A stretch of DNA of 64,000 nucleotides from Amycolatopsis arida. Lineage in GTDB: Bacteria; Actinomycetota; Actinomycetes; Mycobacteriales; Pseudonocardiaceae. The translations under genes and the position numbers were made by a program. Positions 9,566 to 18,986 of the stretch are shown here, piece by piece. The notes under the pieces were generated by a model. It ran no database searches. It was not told the DNA's origin and worked only from the letters and a program-made list of their open reading frames with translations. The stretch covers positions 124,001 to 188,000 of the forward strand of contig NZ_FOWW01000006.1 of assembly GCF_900115565.1 (NCBI RefSeq), read 5' to 3'. Every line of letters starts with the position of its first letter. Position 1 is the stretch's first letter.

Positions 9566-10498
9566 TCAGAGGGCGGTGAGGGCGGCGATCTTCCACTGGC
9601 CGTCGACGTGGCGGGCGACGATGTCGAGGTGGCCGGTGGAGGTCTCGACCGTGTCGTCGCCCTCGCGGACGGTCTGCTGGTCCAGGAACACCAGCAACCG
9701 CGCCTCGGGGCCACGCAGCTCGGTCACCCCGATCGCGCGCACGGTGGTGCTGCGCGTCAGCCGCTCGCGTTCGGCTCGTTCGCGGGCGGCGGCGAAGTGC
9801 TCCCGGTACTGCTCCACGGCCCGGTCCACGAGCACCGCGGCGGCGGCCCGCTCGGTGCGCGCGAGGTTGGCGTAGTCGTAGGAGAACACCGCCTTGACCG
9901 CCGCCGCGACCTGCGCCGACACCTCCTCGGTGGCGGCCGCGTCCACCACCGCGGCGTTGCGCTCCGGGTCGCCGGCCCGCAGCGCGGCGGCCTCGATGCC
10001 GAACCACGTCGCCGCCCCCGCGCCGAGCACGGTCACGACGGTCAGCGCGACCAGCAGCCGGGTCCGCCGGGCCCGCACGCCGGCCGGACGCCCGACGCCC
10101 CGCGCCAGCAGCCCGAAGCCGCGCGGGGCTCGGCCGCGCGCGCTGCGCCCCGAACGCCCACCGACCGCGCCACCCCCCGGCGCGGCGTCCCCAGCGGCAG
10201 GGCCGACCCGATCGGGCGTGCGGTCCTCCGTGGGCGCCGCCCCGCGGGTGGGCGTGGGCTCACGGCCCGGCGTGGGCTTCTCGACCGGCGCGGCCGTCAC
10301 GGCGGACGTGGCCTCCCCACCGGATGGGGCCGCCCCGGCCGGTGCGGCCTCCGCAGCGGGTGGCCTCCGCGCCGGGGTGGGCTTCCGCGTCGACGCGGGC
10401 TTCCTGGTGGGGGTGGGTTTCCGGGCGGGTGGGGTCCGCTCGCCGCCGGGTGGGGGCGGCGTGGAGTCGGTGTCCCTGGTGCTCGCGGTGTTGCCCAT
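9566..10498 (-). CDS. Mce-associated membrane protein (distal)
   Basis: A 310-residue protein. Residues 1-145 are a long Pro/Thr/Arg-rich cytoplasmic region, one transmembrane helix follows (LLVALTVVTVLGAGAATWFG), and the extracellular domain has the Mas pattern FSYDYANLARTERAAAAVL and GHLDIVARHVDGQWKIAAL. Mas proteins are accessory or stabilising factors of Mce lipid importers. It is the last gene of the mce4 operon, one base after mas1, and matches the position of Rv3492c in M. tuberculosis. The N-terminal extension is longer than I would expect and low in complexity. Confidence 0.82.
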   Translation of the reverse strand: MGNTASTRDTDSTPPPPGGERTPPARKPTPTRKPASTRKPTPARRPPAAEAAPAGAAPSGGEATSAVTAAPVEKPTPGREPTPTRGAAPTEDRTPDRVGPAAGDAAPGGGAVGGRSGRSARGRAPRGFGLLARGVGRPAGVRARRTRLLVALTVVTVLGAGAATWFGIEAAALRAGDPERNAAVVDAAATEEVSAQVAAAVKAVFSYDYANLARTERAAAAVLVDRAVEQYREHFAAARERAERERLTRSTTVRAIGVTELRGPEARLLVFLDQQTVREGDDTVETSTGHLDIVARHVDGQWKIAALTAL

Positions 10499-10499
10499 G

Positions 10500-11009
10500 T
10501 CAGCCCGCCGCCTGCACGGAACTCACCTTCCAGCCCTGGTCGGTGCGGCTCGCCTCGACGGTCAGCCGGCTGCGCCGCGGCTCCGGCGGCTCGCCGCCGG
10601 TGGCCATCCGCACGTCGAGCACCGCCACCAGCCGCGCGGTGCCGGCCGCCCGGTCCAGCTCGGTCACCGCCGCCCGCAGCACCGCCGCGGTGGACACCGC
10701 CCGCGTCCCGGCGGCCCGGTCGAGCTGCAACCGCCGGTCACCGGACAGCTCGTCGTACAGCCGCCCCGCGGTCACCGCCAGCCAGCGGTCCACGTCCCGC
10801 TCGGCATGCTGGTGGTCGAGGGTGTTGAGCACCTCCAACCCGCGCGACACCGCCGCCAGCACGTCGTCCCGCTCCCGCGCGGCCGCCAACCCCTCGTCGT
10901 GCGCCGCCCGCCACCACGCCCAGCCGGCCACCCCCGCGGCGAGCACCGCCGCCACGGCCAGCGCCAGCACCGTGCCGACCACCCGGTCCCCCTGCACCAG
11001 CGCCCTCAT
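10500..11009 (-). CDS. Mce-associated membrane protein (proximal)
   Basis: A 169-residue protein with a short cytoplasmic tail, one N-terminal transmembrane helix (TVLALAVAAVLAAGVAGWAWW) and an extracytoplasmic domain of the Mce-associated type ending DQGWKVSSVQAAG. Its ATG overlaps the mceF stop by four bases, so it is translated as part of the mce operon. The location corresponds to Rv3493c at the M. tuberculosis mce4 locus. It presumably supports assembly of the Mce complex in the periplasm-like space. Confidence 0.82.
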   Translation of the reverse strand: MRALVQGDRVVGTVLALAVAAVLAAGVAGWAWWRAAHDEGLAAARERDDVLAAVSRGLEVLNTLDHQHAERDVDRWLAVTAGRLYDELSGDRRLQLDRAAGTRAVSTAAVLRAAVTELDRAAGTARLVAVLDVRMATGGEPPEPRRSRLTVEASRTDQGWKVSSVQAAG

Positions 11010-12271
11010 CCGCCATCACCCTGTCCGGACTGGTGGGACAGCCCGAGCAGACCGGGGACGTCCACCGGAGCCGCGCCGGTGGCCATGCCCAGCACCCCGG
11101 GCAGCGCGTCCCGCCGCGGACCGCCGTGCGGCGAGGGCCGCGGCGGGTCCGGCGGGGCGGCGGGAAGGCCGGGGTACGGCGCGTTCTGCGCCCCGCGGAC
11201 CCCCGTCTCGCTGCCCGGCGGCTCGGCGCAGTAGGCGTTCATGTTCACCGGCGCGTCGGTGGTGTCGCTGGCCGGTCGCTGCCGGGTGCCCTCGTAGCCC
11301 TTGGTGCACGAGTGCGGGTCGAACAGGTTGAACACGAACCCGAGGTGCCCCTCCCCGTTGGACGTCACCGACTTCGTGAACGCCGAGATCACCGGGTAGG
11401 CCACCAGCAACTGCTCGATCGCGTCCACCCGCAGGGTGGTGATCTGCGCGGTGGTCAGCAGGTTCGCCAGCACCACGCCGAGGTCGGTGCCGGAGGTCGC
11501 GAGCACCTCGCTCACCTGCCGGCTGACCACCGGGGCCTCGTCCAGCACCCGGCGCAGGTCGGGGTCGGCGTTCCGCAGCCCCTCCGCGATGGTGCGCAGG
11601 CCCTCGGCGAGCGCGACGATGTTGTCCGCCTGCCGCCGCTGGGTGTCCAGCACCACCCTGCCGTCGGCCAGCAGCGCCTTCGTCTGCGGCAGGTGCTCGG
11701 TCGCGGCGGCGGTGAACGAGCCGGCCGTGTCCAACAGCCGCTGCAGGTCCGGGCCCGCGCCGGCGAAGGCGTCGTAGCTCTCGTCCACCACGATCCGCAG
11801 CGACCCGGGGTCGACGCTGGTCACCAGCCGGTCCAGGTTGGCCAGCACGGTGTCCGGCGCGAGCGGGATGTCCGTCCGGTCGCGGCCGATGACCGAGCCC
11901 TCGGTCAGGTACGGCCCCTCACCGTCGGCCGGCCGCAGGTCCACGTACTGCTCCCCCACCGCCGACCGGTTGGCCACCACGGCCTCGGTGTCGGCGGGGA
12001 TCGGCGGGGCGCCGGAGTCGATGTCCAGTGCCACGTCGACGCCGTCATCGGTCAGCTCCAGCCCGCGGACCCGGCCCACCGCGACACCGCGGTAGGTGAC
12101 CTCCGCGCCGGGGAAGATGCCGCCGGAGTCGGTCAACCGGGCGGTGACCACGTAGCCGCGGGCGCCGAACAGCCGGTCCAGCCCGGCGTAGCTGGCGCCG
12201 GCGTAGACCACCGACACCATCGCGATCACCACGAACGCGATCAGCTGGACGCGCTGGGTGCGGGTGAGCAT
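11006..12271 (-). CDS. mce4F: Mce family protein MceF (Mce4F-like)
   Basis: Sixth Mce subunit of a lipid, probably sterol, importer. The 421-residue protein starts with an N-terminal membrane anchor (QLIAFVVIAMVSVVYAG), followed by the MlaD/Mce domain with YVVTARLTDSGGIFPGAEV and YRGVAVGRV, then a long helical region forming the substrate tunnel in this family, and a Pro/Gly-rich tail. The ATG shares one base with the mceE stop (TGATG). The frame remains open upstream, but that sequence is the mceE gene read in another frame. Confidence 0.93.
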   Translation of the reverse strand: MLTRTQRVQLIAFVVIAMVSVVYAGASYAGLDRLFGARGYVVTARLTDSGGIFPGAEVTYRGVAVGRVRGLELTDDGVDVALDIDSGAPPIPADTEAVVANRSAVGEQYVDLRPADGEGPYLTEGSVIGRDRTDIPLAPDTVLANLDRLVTSVDPGSLRIVVDESYDAFAGAGPDLQRLLDTAGSFTAAATEHLPQTKALLADGRVVLDTQRRQADNIVALAEGLRTIAEGLRNADPDLRRVLDEAPVVSRQVSEVLATSGTDLGVVLANLLTTAQITTLRVDAIEQLLVAYPVISAFTKSVTSNGEGHLGFVFNLFDPHSCTKGYEGTRQRPASDTTDAPVNMNAYCAEPPGSETGVRGAQNAPYPGLPAAPPDPPRPSPHGGPRRDALPGVLGMATGAAPVDVPGLLGLSHQSGQGDGG

Positions 12272-13491
12272 CAGCGGCCTCCCAGCAGCGGGCCGAGCAG
12301 GCCGCCGAGCGGTCCACCGGACGTCGCCCCTGGCGCCGGCGGGGACAGATCCGGCAGCTTCGGCGGGTCGACCGCCGGCAACGGCAACGCCGGCGCGGGC
12401 GGCCCCGCGCCGGCGGTCCCGACGTCGGGCGTGGGCACCCGGAACGGCGGCTGGGACGAGTCGGCGAAGTTCCGGTAGATCGCGTCCAGGTTGAGGTCCA
12501 GCCGGGCCCGCACGTTGGCGTAGTCGCCCTTCACCACGGCGCCCGCGGCACTGGGCAGCGGGTAGGTCGGCAGGATCTTCAACGCGGTCGGCAGGTTCTG
12601 CCCGGCCGCGGCGAGGTTGCGCAGGGTCGGCTCCAGCGCGCGCAGGTTCGCCACCAGCTCGTCCCGGCTCTGCCGCACGGTGTCCACCGCCACCCTGGAC
12701 AGCCGGTCGAGCGACTGCAGCATCCCGACCAGCTGGTCCCGCTGCTCGGTGAGCACCCGCAGCCCCGGCGCGAGGTCGTCCAGCGCGGTGGTGAGGTTGT
12801 CGGTCTGCGCCACCAGCGTGCTGGACAGCCGGTTCAGCCCGTCGATCGCCCGGATGATCTCGCCCTTGTGCGCGTCGAGCTCCGTGGCCACGGTGTCCAC
12901 TCTGGACAGAAATGCGCGGATGTCGACCTCGTTGCCGGCCAGCGCGGCGTTGAGCTCCTCGGTGATGGTGCGCAGCTGCTCCACGCCGCCGCCGTTGAGC
13001 AGCAGGGACAGCGCGCCGAGCACCTCCTCCACCTCCGGGTTGCGGTTGGTGCGGGACACCGGAATGACCGCGCCGTCGGCCAGCCGCCCCGCCGCCGCCT
13101 CGCCGGTGGGCCCGCGCAGCTCGACGAACTTCTCGCCGAGCAGGCTGGACTGGCGCAGCTCGGCCTCGGCGTTGGCCGGCAACTCGACGTCGCCGTTGAC
13201 GGACAGCCGCACCACCGCGGTGCGGGTGTCCTCGGCGAGCTCGATCCGGTCCACCCTGCCCACCGGCACGTCGTTGACCTTCACGCTGGCCTGCGGCACC
13301 AGGTCGAGCACGTCGGCGAAGTGGACGGTGACCCCGTACGGGTGGTCGCCGAGGTCGGCGCCGCCGGGCAGCGGGGCGTTGTACAGCCCGGAGAAGCCAC
13401 CGGGACCGCAGCCGCCGAGCGTGACCGCCCCGGCCAGCGCGACCGCGACCACCGGCAGGCCGCGCCACATCAGCCCCCTCAGCCACCTCAT
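12271..13491 (-). CDS. mce4E: Mce family lipoprotein MceE (Mce4E-like)
   Basis: Fifth Mce subunit, the lipoprotein member (LprK/LprN type). The 406-residue precursor has a signal peptide and the lipobox TLGGC with Cys28 as the lipid-modified residue, then the Mce domain (VTVHFADVLDLVPQASVKV, VPVGRVDRIEL) and a helical region. The C-terminal 45 residues are Pro/Gly-rich. The ATG at 13491 overlaps the mceD stop (ATGA). A lipoprotein at position E is the standard arrangement of actinobacterial mce operons. Confidence 0.94.
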   Translation of the reverse strand: MRWLRGLMWRGLPVVAVALAGAVTLGGCGPGGFSGLYNAPLPGGADLGDHPYGVTVHFADVLDLVPQASVKVNDVPVGRVDRIELAEDTRTAVVRLSVNGDVELPANAEAELRQSSLLGEKFVELRGPTGEAAAGRLADGAVIPVSRTNRNPEVEEVLGALSLLLNGGGVEQLRTITEELNAALAGNEVDIRAFLSRVDTVATELDAHKGEIIRAIDGLNRLSSTLVAQTDNLTTALDDLAPGLRVLTEQRDQLVGMLQSLDRLSRVAVDTVRQSRDELVANLRALEPTLRNLAAAGQNLPTALKILPTYPLPSAAGAVVKGDYANVRARLDLNLDAIYRNFADSSQPPFRVPTPDVGTAGAGPPAPALPLPAVDPPKLPDLSPPAPGATSGGPLGGLLGPLLGGR

Positions 13492-14687
13492 CGGCCACCT
13501 CCGTCGAAGTCCCGGGTGAGCACGTCCGCCAGCGGCAACGGCAGCGGGGGCAGGTCGCCGCGCTGCATCGACGCGAGCATCTGCGACAGCGACGGCACCT
13601 TCAGCACGCCCGACTCGACCTGCGCGATCGTCTCGCACAGCGGCCGCAACGCGTCGGGCAGCTGCTCCGGGGTCGCCGCGCGGACCAGCCGGCACAGCGT
13701 GGTGAGCAGCGGGTGGGTGAGCTCGTTGGCGTTGTAGCGGATCTGGATGCTGCCCGAGGCGGCGTCGTAGGAGTTGATGAAGTTGGTCATCCCGGTGGGC
13801 CCCACGTCCAGCACCTCCGCCAGCGCGGCGCGCTGGTCCACCAGCACACCGGTGATCCCGGCCAGCTTGTCCACATTGGAGGAGAGCAGGTCGCGGTTCT
13901 CCTCGACGAAGCCCTGCACGTCGGTGAGCGCGGTGCCCAGCGCGGACAGCGCGGCGCCGACGTCGTCGGAGTCCTCGGCGAGGAAGCCGGCCACGTCGGC
14001 GAGCCGGCGGTAGAACTCGTCGAGCTGCTGGTCGCTCTCCGCCAGCATGGACGTGAACGACTGCAGGTTGCGCACGGTGGCGAACAGGTCGCCCTTGGCC
14101 CCGTCGAGGGTGCGGGACAGCTCGCCAAGCCGGCGCACCGTGTCACCGAGGTTGCGCCCGTTGCCCTCGAGGTTGGCGGCCGCGGCGTCCAGCGCCCTGG
14201 ACAGCGCGCCGCCGGCGTTGGCACCGTCCGGGCCGAGGCTGGTGGACAACTCGTTCAGGCTGCCGTACAGGTCGTCGATCTCGGCGGGGGTGGCGGTGCG
14301 CTCCAGCGGGATCACCGCGCCCGAGCGCAGCGCCGGCCCGTCCTCGTAGGCCGGGGTGAGCTGCACGTAGCGGTCGCTGACCAGGCTCGGTGCCACCACC
14401 ACCGCGCCGGCGTCGGCCGGGACCGGGACCCCCTGGTCGACCCGCAGGTCCACCCGCACCGCGCCGCCCTCCGGCGTCACCGCGGTGATCTCGCCGACGT
14501 CGATGCCCAGCACCCGCACCGACGAGCCCGGATACAGCCCGACGGTGCGGTCGAAGTAGGCGGTCAGCCGGGTGCCGCCGGCGTCGCGCAGCACCAGCCA
14601 CAGCCCCGCGGTGAGCAGCAGCACCACGACGCAGCCGAGGGCCAGCCAGGTGTGCACACCGCGGCGGGCCCTGGTGTCGACGCTCAT
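13488..14687 (-). CDS. mce4D: Mce family protein MceD (Mce4D-like)
   Basis: Fourth Mce subunit. The 399-residue protein has an N-terminal anchor (WLALGCVVVLLLTAGLWLVL) and a Mce domain with LTAYFDRTVGLYPGSSVRV and LGIDVGEI, followed by helical repeats to about residue 300. The ATG at 14687 overlaps the mceC stop by four bases and its stop overlaps mceE, so the operon is continuously coupled. The short acidic tail ends in GGG plus Arg. Confidence 0.94.
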   Translation of the reverse strand: MSVDTRARRGVHTWLALGCVVVLLLTAGLWLVLRDAGGTRLTAYFDRTVGLYPGSSVRVLGIDVGEITAVTPEGGAVRVDLRVDQGVPVPADAGAVVVAPSLVSDRYVQLTPAYEDGPALRSGAVIPLERTATPAEIDDLYGSLNELSTSLGPDGANAGGALSRALDAAAANLEGNGRNLGDTVRRLGELSRTLDGAKGDLFATVRNLQSFTSMLAESDQQLDEFYRRLADVAGFLAEDSDDVGAALSALGTALTDVQGFVEENRDLLSSNVDKLAGITGVLVDQRAALAEVLDVGPTGMTNFINSYDAASGSIQIRYNANELTHPLLTTLCRLVRAATPEQLPDALRPLCETIAQVESGVLKVPSLSQMLASMQRGDLPPLPLPLADVLTRDFDGGGR

Positions 14688-15727
14688 CGGCCACCTCCCT
14701 GCTGGGTGATGCCCTGGTCGGGGGCGGAGATCGGCGGCGAGCAGCCCTCCGGGTTGACCCGCGCGCCACCGGCGACGATCACCGGTGGGAGCAGCCCACA
14801 GATGTAGCCCTCGAACCAACGCCCGTTGCCGGTGGCGTTGGCCCCGACCCGGGTGAACGGCGCGAGCAGCGCGAGGCTGCGGTTCAGGTTGTCCTGGTTG
14901 CGCTGCAGGATGTCGGTGACCGTGCCCAGCCGCTCCAGCGCCGGGCGCAGCTGCCGCCGGTTGTCCGCGACCAGCCCGGTCAGCTCGGCGGAGAGCTCCC
15001 TGGCGCCGCGCAGCAGCGCGCTGATCGCGTCCCGCCGCCGCTGCAGCTCGGACAGCAGCAGGTTGCCGTCGGCGATCACCCGCTCCAGCTGGGCGTTGCG
15101 GTCGGCCAGCACCGTCGACACCTGGCTGGCGCCCGCCAGCAGCTCGCCCAGCTCGGCGTCGCGGGAGGACACCGTGCGGGACAGCGCGGTGAGCCCGTCG
15201 AGCGCCTCCCGCAGGTGCGGCGGCGTGTCCTGGAGCGCGTCGGCGAGCACGGTGAGGCTCTGCGCCAGCCGGTCGGTGTCGAGCTCGGTGACGGTGGTGG
15301 ACAGCTGCTCGAAGGCGTCCTGGAGCTGGAACGGGGTACGGGTGCGCTCCAGCGGGATCGGCTCGGCCGGGTCCTGCGGGGTGTCCCCTGCCGGGCGCAG
15401 GGCGAGGAACTTCTCCCCGAGCAACGTCTTGATCTCGATGGACGCGGTGGAGGCCGCGCCGACCCTAATACCCTCCACCCGGAAGGTCACCAGCACCGTG
15501 CGGCCGGCCAGCTCGACGGAGTCGACCTCACCAACCTTCACCCCGGCCACCTGCACCTCGTCGTCCGGCTCGAGCCCGGCGGACTCGGCGAAGTGCGCCG
15601 AGTAGGTGGTGCCGGCGCCGAACAGCGGCAGGTCCTCGGCCGAGTAGACCACCACCAGCGACAGGACCAGCACGACGAGGGTGACCGCGCCGACGGCGGC
15701 CTGGTTGCGTTCCCGCAATGGTGTCAT
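14684..15727 (-). CDS. mce4C: Mce family protein MceC (Mce4C-like)
   Basis: Third Mce subunit. The 347-residue protein has an N-terminal hydrophobic anchor (AAVGAVTLVVLVLSLVVVY) and a Mce domain with YSAHFAESAGLEPDDEVQV and AGVKVGEVDSVEL, then a helical region. The ATG at 15727 gives the ATGA overlap with mceB seen throughout the operon; an in-frame GTG at 15739 would add only four residues and is less likely. Confidence 0.94.
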   Translation of the reverse strand: MTPLRERNQAAVGAVTLVVLVLSLVVVYSAEDLPLFGAGTTYSAHFAESAGLEPDDEVQVAGVKVGEVDSVELAGRTVLVTFRVEGIRVGAASTASIEIKTLLGEKFLALRPAGDTPQDPAEPIPLERTRTPFQLQDAFEQLSTTVTELDTDRLAQSLTVLADALQDTPPHLREALDGLTALSRTVSSRDAELGELLAGASQVSTVLADRNAQLERVIADGNLLLSELQRRRDAISALLRGARELSAELTGLVADNRRQLRPALERLGTVTDILQRNQDNLNRSLALLAPFTRVGANATGNGRWFEGYICGLLPPVIVAGGARVNPEGCSPPISAPDQGITQQGGGR

Positions 15728-16755
15728 GACGGCTGGCACCTCTCCGGCATCTCGGTGGCCGGGATCGGCAGGAACGGCAGCGTGATGTTCAGCGACTCGA
15801 CGCCGATCGTGCCGGTGAGCCCGCAGAGGTAGTAGTTGTACCAGCTGCCGTAGCTCAGGGTCCTGGTGAACTTCTCCAGGTTGGTGGGCAGCAGCCCGAG
15901 CAGCTCGTCGAGCAGCTGCTCGGAGTCGGCGAGGTTGCCGGCCAGGTCGCCGAGTGCGGCGATGTCCTCGCGCAGCGGCGGTCGCGCGTCGGCGAGCAGC
16001 CCGGCGGTGGCGTCGGTGAGCCCGCCGAGCGCCGAGACCGCCTCACCGATCGGCCCGCGCTGCTCGGCCAGCCCGGTGACCAGCTGCTGGGTCTGGTCGA
16101 TCAGCTGGTCCAGCTGCGGCCCTCGGCCGTTCACCGTGGCGAGCACCTGGTTGAGGTTGGCGATGACCTGCCCGATCACCTCGTCCCGGTCGGCGATGGC
16201 CGAGGTGAGCGACGCGGTGTGGGCGAGCAGGCTGCGGATCGTGCCGCCCTCGCCCTGGAAGACCTGGATGATCTCGCCGGCGAGCTGGTTCACCTCGTTC
16301 GGGTCGAGCGCGGCGAACAGCGGTTTGAACCCGTTGAACAGCACGGTGAGGTTCAGCGCCGGCTGAGTCCGTTCCGGCGGGATCTGCCCGCCCTCCGGGA
16401 GGAACTCCTCGTCCACCTCGGTGCCCAGTGACAGGTAGCGCTGGCCGACGAGGTTGCGGTACTTGACCGTGGCGGTGACCGACGCGGGCAGCCGGTGCAA
16501 GGACGCGACGTCGAACCGGACGTGCGCCAGGTTGTCCTCGCCCACGGTGATCTCGTCGACCTGGCCGACCTTCACCCCGACGATCCGCACGTCGTCGCCC
16601 TCCTGCAGGCCCGAGGCGTCGGTGAACCGGGCGACGTAGCCGGCGGTGGCACCGAAGTTGGTGTTGGCGATCGTCGCGCCGAGCACCGCGGTGAGCAGCA
16701 CGGTGACGACCGCGAAGGTCAGGATCTTGATCAGGGAGGGGACGAACGACCTCAC
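15724..16755 (-). CDS. mce4B: Mce family protein MceB (Mce4B-like)
   Basis: Second Mce subunit. The 343-residue protein starts at a GTG whose last two bases begin the mceA stop (GTGA). It has an N-terminal anchor (ILTFAVVTVLLTAVLGATI), a Mce domain with YVARFTDASGLQEGDDVRI and GVKVGQVDEI, a helical region, and the conserved YNYYLCGL segment near the C-terminus. The upstream open frame belongs to mceA in another frame. Confidence 0.94.
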   Translation of the reverse strand: MRSFVPSLIKILTFAVVTVLLTAVLGATIANTNFGATAGYVARFTDASGLQEGDDVRIVGVKVGQVDEITVGEDNLAHVRFDVASLHRLPASVTATVKYRNLVGQRYLSLGTEVDEEFLPEGGQIPPERTQPALNLTVLFNGFKPLFAALDPNEVNQLAGEIIQVFQGEGGTIRSLLAHTASLTSAIADRDEVIGQVIANLNQVLATVNGRGPQLDQLIDQTQQLVTGLAEQRGPIGEAVSALGGLTDATAGLLADARPPLREDIAALGDLAGNLADSEQLLDELLGLLPTNLEKFTRTLSYGSWYNYYLCGLTGTIGVESLNITLPFLPIPATEMPERCQPS

Positions 16756-18122
16756 TCCACGCGCACCTCCGCTCCGCGGTACAGCGGGCCGACGAGCAGG
16801 CTCGTCCACCCGGGGATCTCCTCCGGCGACACGCCGAGCTGGCCCGCGCGCAGCGCGGCGATCAGCTCCCGCTCGGCCGCCGAGTGGGCCAGCGCGGGCG
16901 CGCCAGCCGGTGCCGACCCGCCGCCGGCGGTGTTGTCGAAGCCGGTGTCGACGCCACCGATCGGGCCGGGCAGGGTGCCGTCGGGTGAGCGCGGCGGCGC
17001 CGGCTTGCTGGAGCCGTCCCTGATCGGGCCGTCCGGCGGGTACTGCGGCCACCGCCCCGGCGCGGGCACCTGCGGGTAGCAGCGCGGGCCGCGCTTGTCC
17101 TCGTAGCGCGGCTCGTCCACGCCGGGCAGGTACTTGCCGCGGCTGGCGGTGAACCGGATGGTCACGTGGTTCATCTCGTCGGTGCCCTTGCCGAACGCGG
17201 CCTCGGCGGCGGGGATCGACTCGGCGAGCTGCCGGAGCAGGCAGGGATACTCGGGCGCGTACCTGGCCAGCACGTCCAGCGTCGGCTGCGCGGTGCTGGT
17301 GAGCCGGATCAGGTTGTCCTTGTTCACCTCGAGGAACCGGGTGAGGTCCACCGACGCGGTGCTCACCGTGGCGAACACCTCCGCGAGCTGGCGCTGCCGC
17401 TCCAGCAGGGTGCGGCTGGTGGTGGTGAGGTCGGCCAGCGCCTGGAGGAAGTCCGGCGCCGCCCGGTGGTAGGTGTCGGCGACGTCGCCCAGCGCGCTGA
17501 TGTCGGCCTTCAGGTCGGGCAGCGCCGGGGTCAGCTCGCCGAGGTAGTCGGACAGCTGGACGAGGGTGTCGCCGAGCTGTTCGCCGCGCCCCTCCAGCGC
17601 GGTGGACACGGCGGTGAGCGTGCTGGACAGCTTCTGCGGCTGCACCGAGCGCAGCAGCGGCAGCACGTTGCCGAGCACCTGCTCCAGCTCGATCGCCGTG
17701 CTGCTGCGGTCCTGGCCGATCACCGCGCCGGCGGCGATCGGCTCCGCGGCCGGCGACTCGGGCACCTGCAGTGCCACGTAGCGCTCGCCGAACAGCGTCT
17801 TGGGCAGCAGCCGCGCGGTGACGTTGGCCGGGATGTCGTCCACCCGTTCCGGGACCAGCGCCAGGTCCAGCACCGCGACCTCGCCCCGGGAGGCGACGCC
17901 GCGCACCTCGCCAACCCTGACCCCGCGGAGCTTGACGTCGGCGCCGGCGCGCAGCTGGTTGCCGACCCGGTCGGTCTCCAGGCGCACCGGCACCGAGTCG
18001 GTGAACGCCTTGTTGTAGATCGCCACCGTGGTGACCAGGAACAGCGCCACGACGAGCAGGAACACCAGGCCGAGCACCTGGTGCCACAGCCTGCGCAGCA
18101 GGACCGACCGTCGCGTGCTCAT
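16752..18122 (-). CDS. mce4A: Mce family protein MceA (Mce4A-like)
   Basis: First Mce subunit, giving the substrate-binding shaft of the importer its membrane-proximal part. The 456-residue protein has an N-terminal anchor (VLGLVFLLVVALFLVTTVA), a Mce domain (LRAGADVKLRGVRVGEVRG), the PKTLFGERYVALQVP segment and a long helical region. Its C-terminal ~100 residues are Pro-rich. The ATG at 18122 overlaps yrbE4B. In M. tuberculosis Mce4A belongs to the cholesterol importer; the sterol specificity here is inferred from flanking genes, not from the Mce sequence. Confidence 0.94.
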   Translation of the reverse strand: MSTRRSVLLRRLWHQVLGLVFLLVVALFLVTTVAIYNKAFTDSVPVRLETDRVGNQLRAGADVKLRGVRVGEVRGVASRGEVAVLDLALVPERVDDIPANVTARLLPKTLFGERYVALQVPESPAAEPIAAGAVIGQDRSSTAIELEQVLGNVLPLLRSVQPQKLSSTLTAVSTALEGRGEQLGDTLVQLSDYLGELTPALPDLKADISALGDVADTYHRAAPDFLQALADLTTTSRTLLERQRQLAEVFATVSTASVDLTRFLEVNKDNLIRLTSTAQPTLDVLARYAPEYPCLLRQLAESIPAAEAAFGKGTDEMNHVTIRFTASRGKYLPGVDEPRYEDKRGPRCYPQVPAPGRWPQYPPDGPIRDGSSKPAPPRSPDGTLPGPIGGVDTGFDNTAGGGSAPAGAPALAHSAAERELIAALRAGQLGVSPEEIPGWTSLLVGPLYRGAEVRVE

Positions 18123-18982
18123 CCGGCGATCCGCACCGTCGTGGTGGCGCCCCAGATGGCCAGGCTGAGGAAGAAGTCCAGCACGGCGATCAGCACGATC
18201 GAGGTGCGCACCGCGCGGCCGACCGCGACGCCGACACCGGCCGGACCGCCGCGCGCGGTGTAGCCGTAGTAGCAGTGCGACAGGATCACCAGCGCGCTGA
18301 AGACGATCACCTTGAGGAACGACCACAACACGTCTTCCGGGGGCAGGAAGAGGTTGAAGTAGTGGTCGTAGGTGCCGGCGGACTGGCCGTAGAACCAGAT
18401 GGTGATCTGCCGTGACGCCAGGTACGACGACAGCAGCCCGACGGCGTAGAGCGGGATCACCGCGGCGATCCCGGCGAGCACCCGGGTGGTGACGAGGTAG
18501 GGCATGCTCGGCACGCCCATCACCTCCAGCGCGTCGATCTCCTCGGAGATCCGCATCGCGCCGAGCTGCGCGGTGAACCCGCAGCCGACCGTGGCCGACA
18601 GCGCCAGCCCCGCGGCCAGCGGGGCGACCTCGCGGGTGTTGAAGTAGGCCGAGATGAACCCGGTCAACGCGGCCGTGCCGAGCTGGTCGAGCGCCGAGTA
18701 GCCCTGCAGGCCGACCACCATGCCGGTGAACAGGGTCATCCCGATCATCACGCCGAGCGTGCCGCCGATGACGGCCAGCGCCCCGGTGCCGAAGCTGACC
18801 TCGGTGAGCAGCCGCAGCGTCTCCCTGTGGTAGCGGCGCAGTGTGCGCGGCGCCCAGGCCAGCGCGCGAACGTAGAACGACAGCTGGGTGCCGAAGCCCT
18901 CCAGCCCGGCACCCGGGCGCGCGATGATCTCCAGCGTCCGGTCGGACATCCGTGGGGTGGGGGCGGCGTTGGTCTCGGTCAT
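18119..18982 (-). CDS. yrbE4B: YrbE/MlaE-type ABC permease, second subunit (YrbE4B-like)
   Basis: Integral membrane permease of the Mce transporter, which couples Mce proteins to the Mkl/MceG ATPase encoded elsewhere. The 287-residue product has about five or six hydrophobic helices and the MlaE signature: GFGAQ-like TVGCGFTAQLGAMRISEEID followed by LEVMGVPSMPYLVTTRVLAG, the coupling-helix EExDALEVMG motif. It ends four bases into mceA and begins four bases after yrbE4A. No ATPase gene is present in this window, as is usual for mce operons. Confidence 0.95.
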   Translation of the reverse strand: MTETNAAPTPRMSDRTLEIIARPGAGLEGFGTQLSFYVRALAWAPRTLRRYHRETLRLLTEVSFGTGALAVIGGTLGVMIGMTLFTGMVVGLQGYSALDQLGTAALTGFISAYFNTREVAPLAAGLALSATVGCGFTAQLGAMRISEEIDALEVMGVPSMPYLVTTRVLAGIAAVIPLYAVGLLSSYLASRQITIWFYGQSAGTYDHYFNLFLPPEDVLWSFLKVIVFSALVILSHCYYGYTARGGPAGVGVAVGRAVRTSIVLIAVLDFFLSLAIWGATTTVRIAG

Positions 18983-18986
18983 CGGG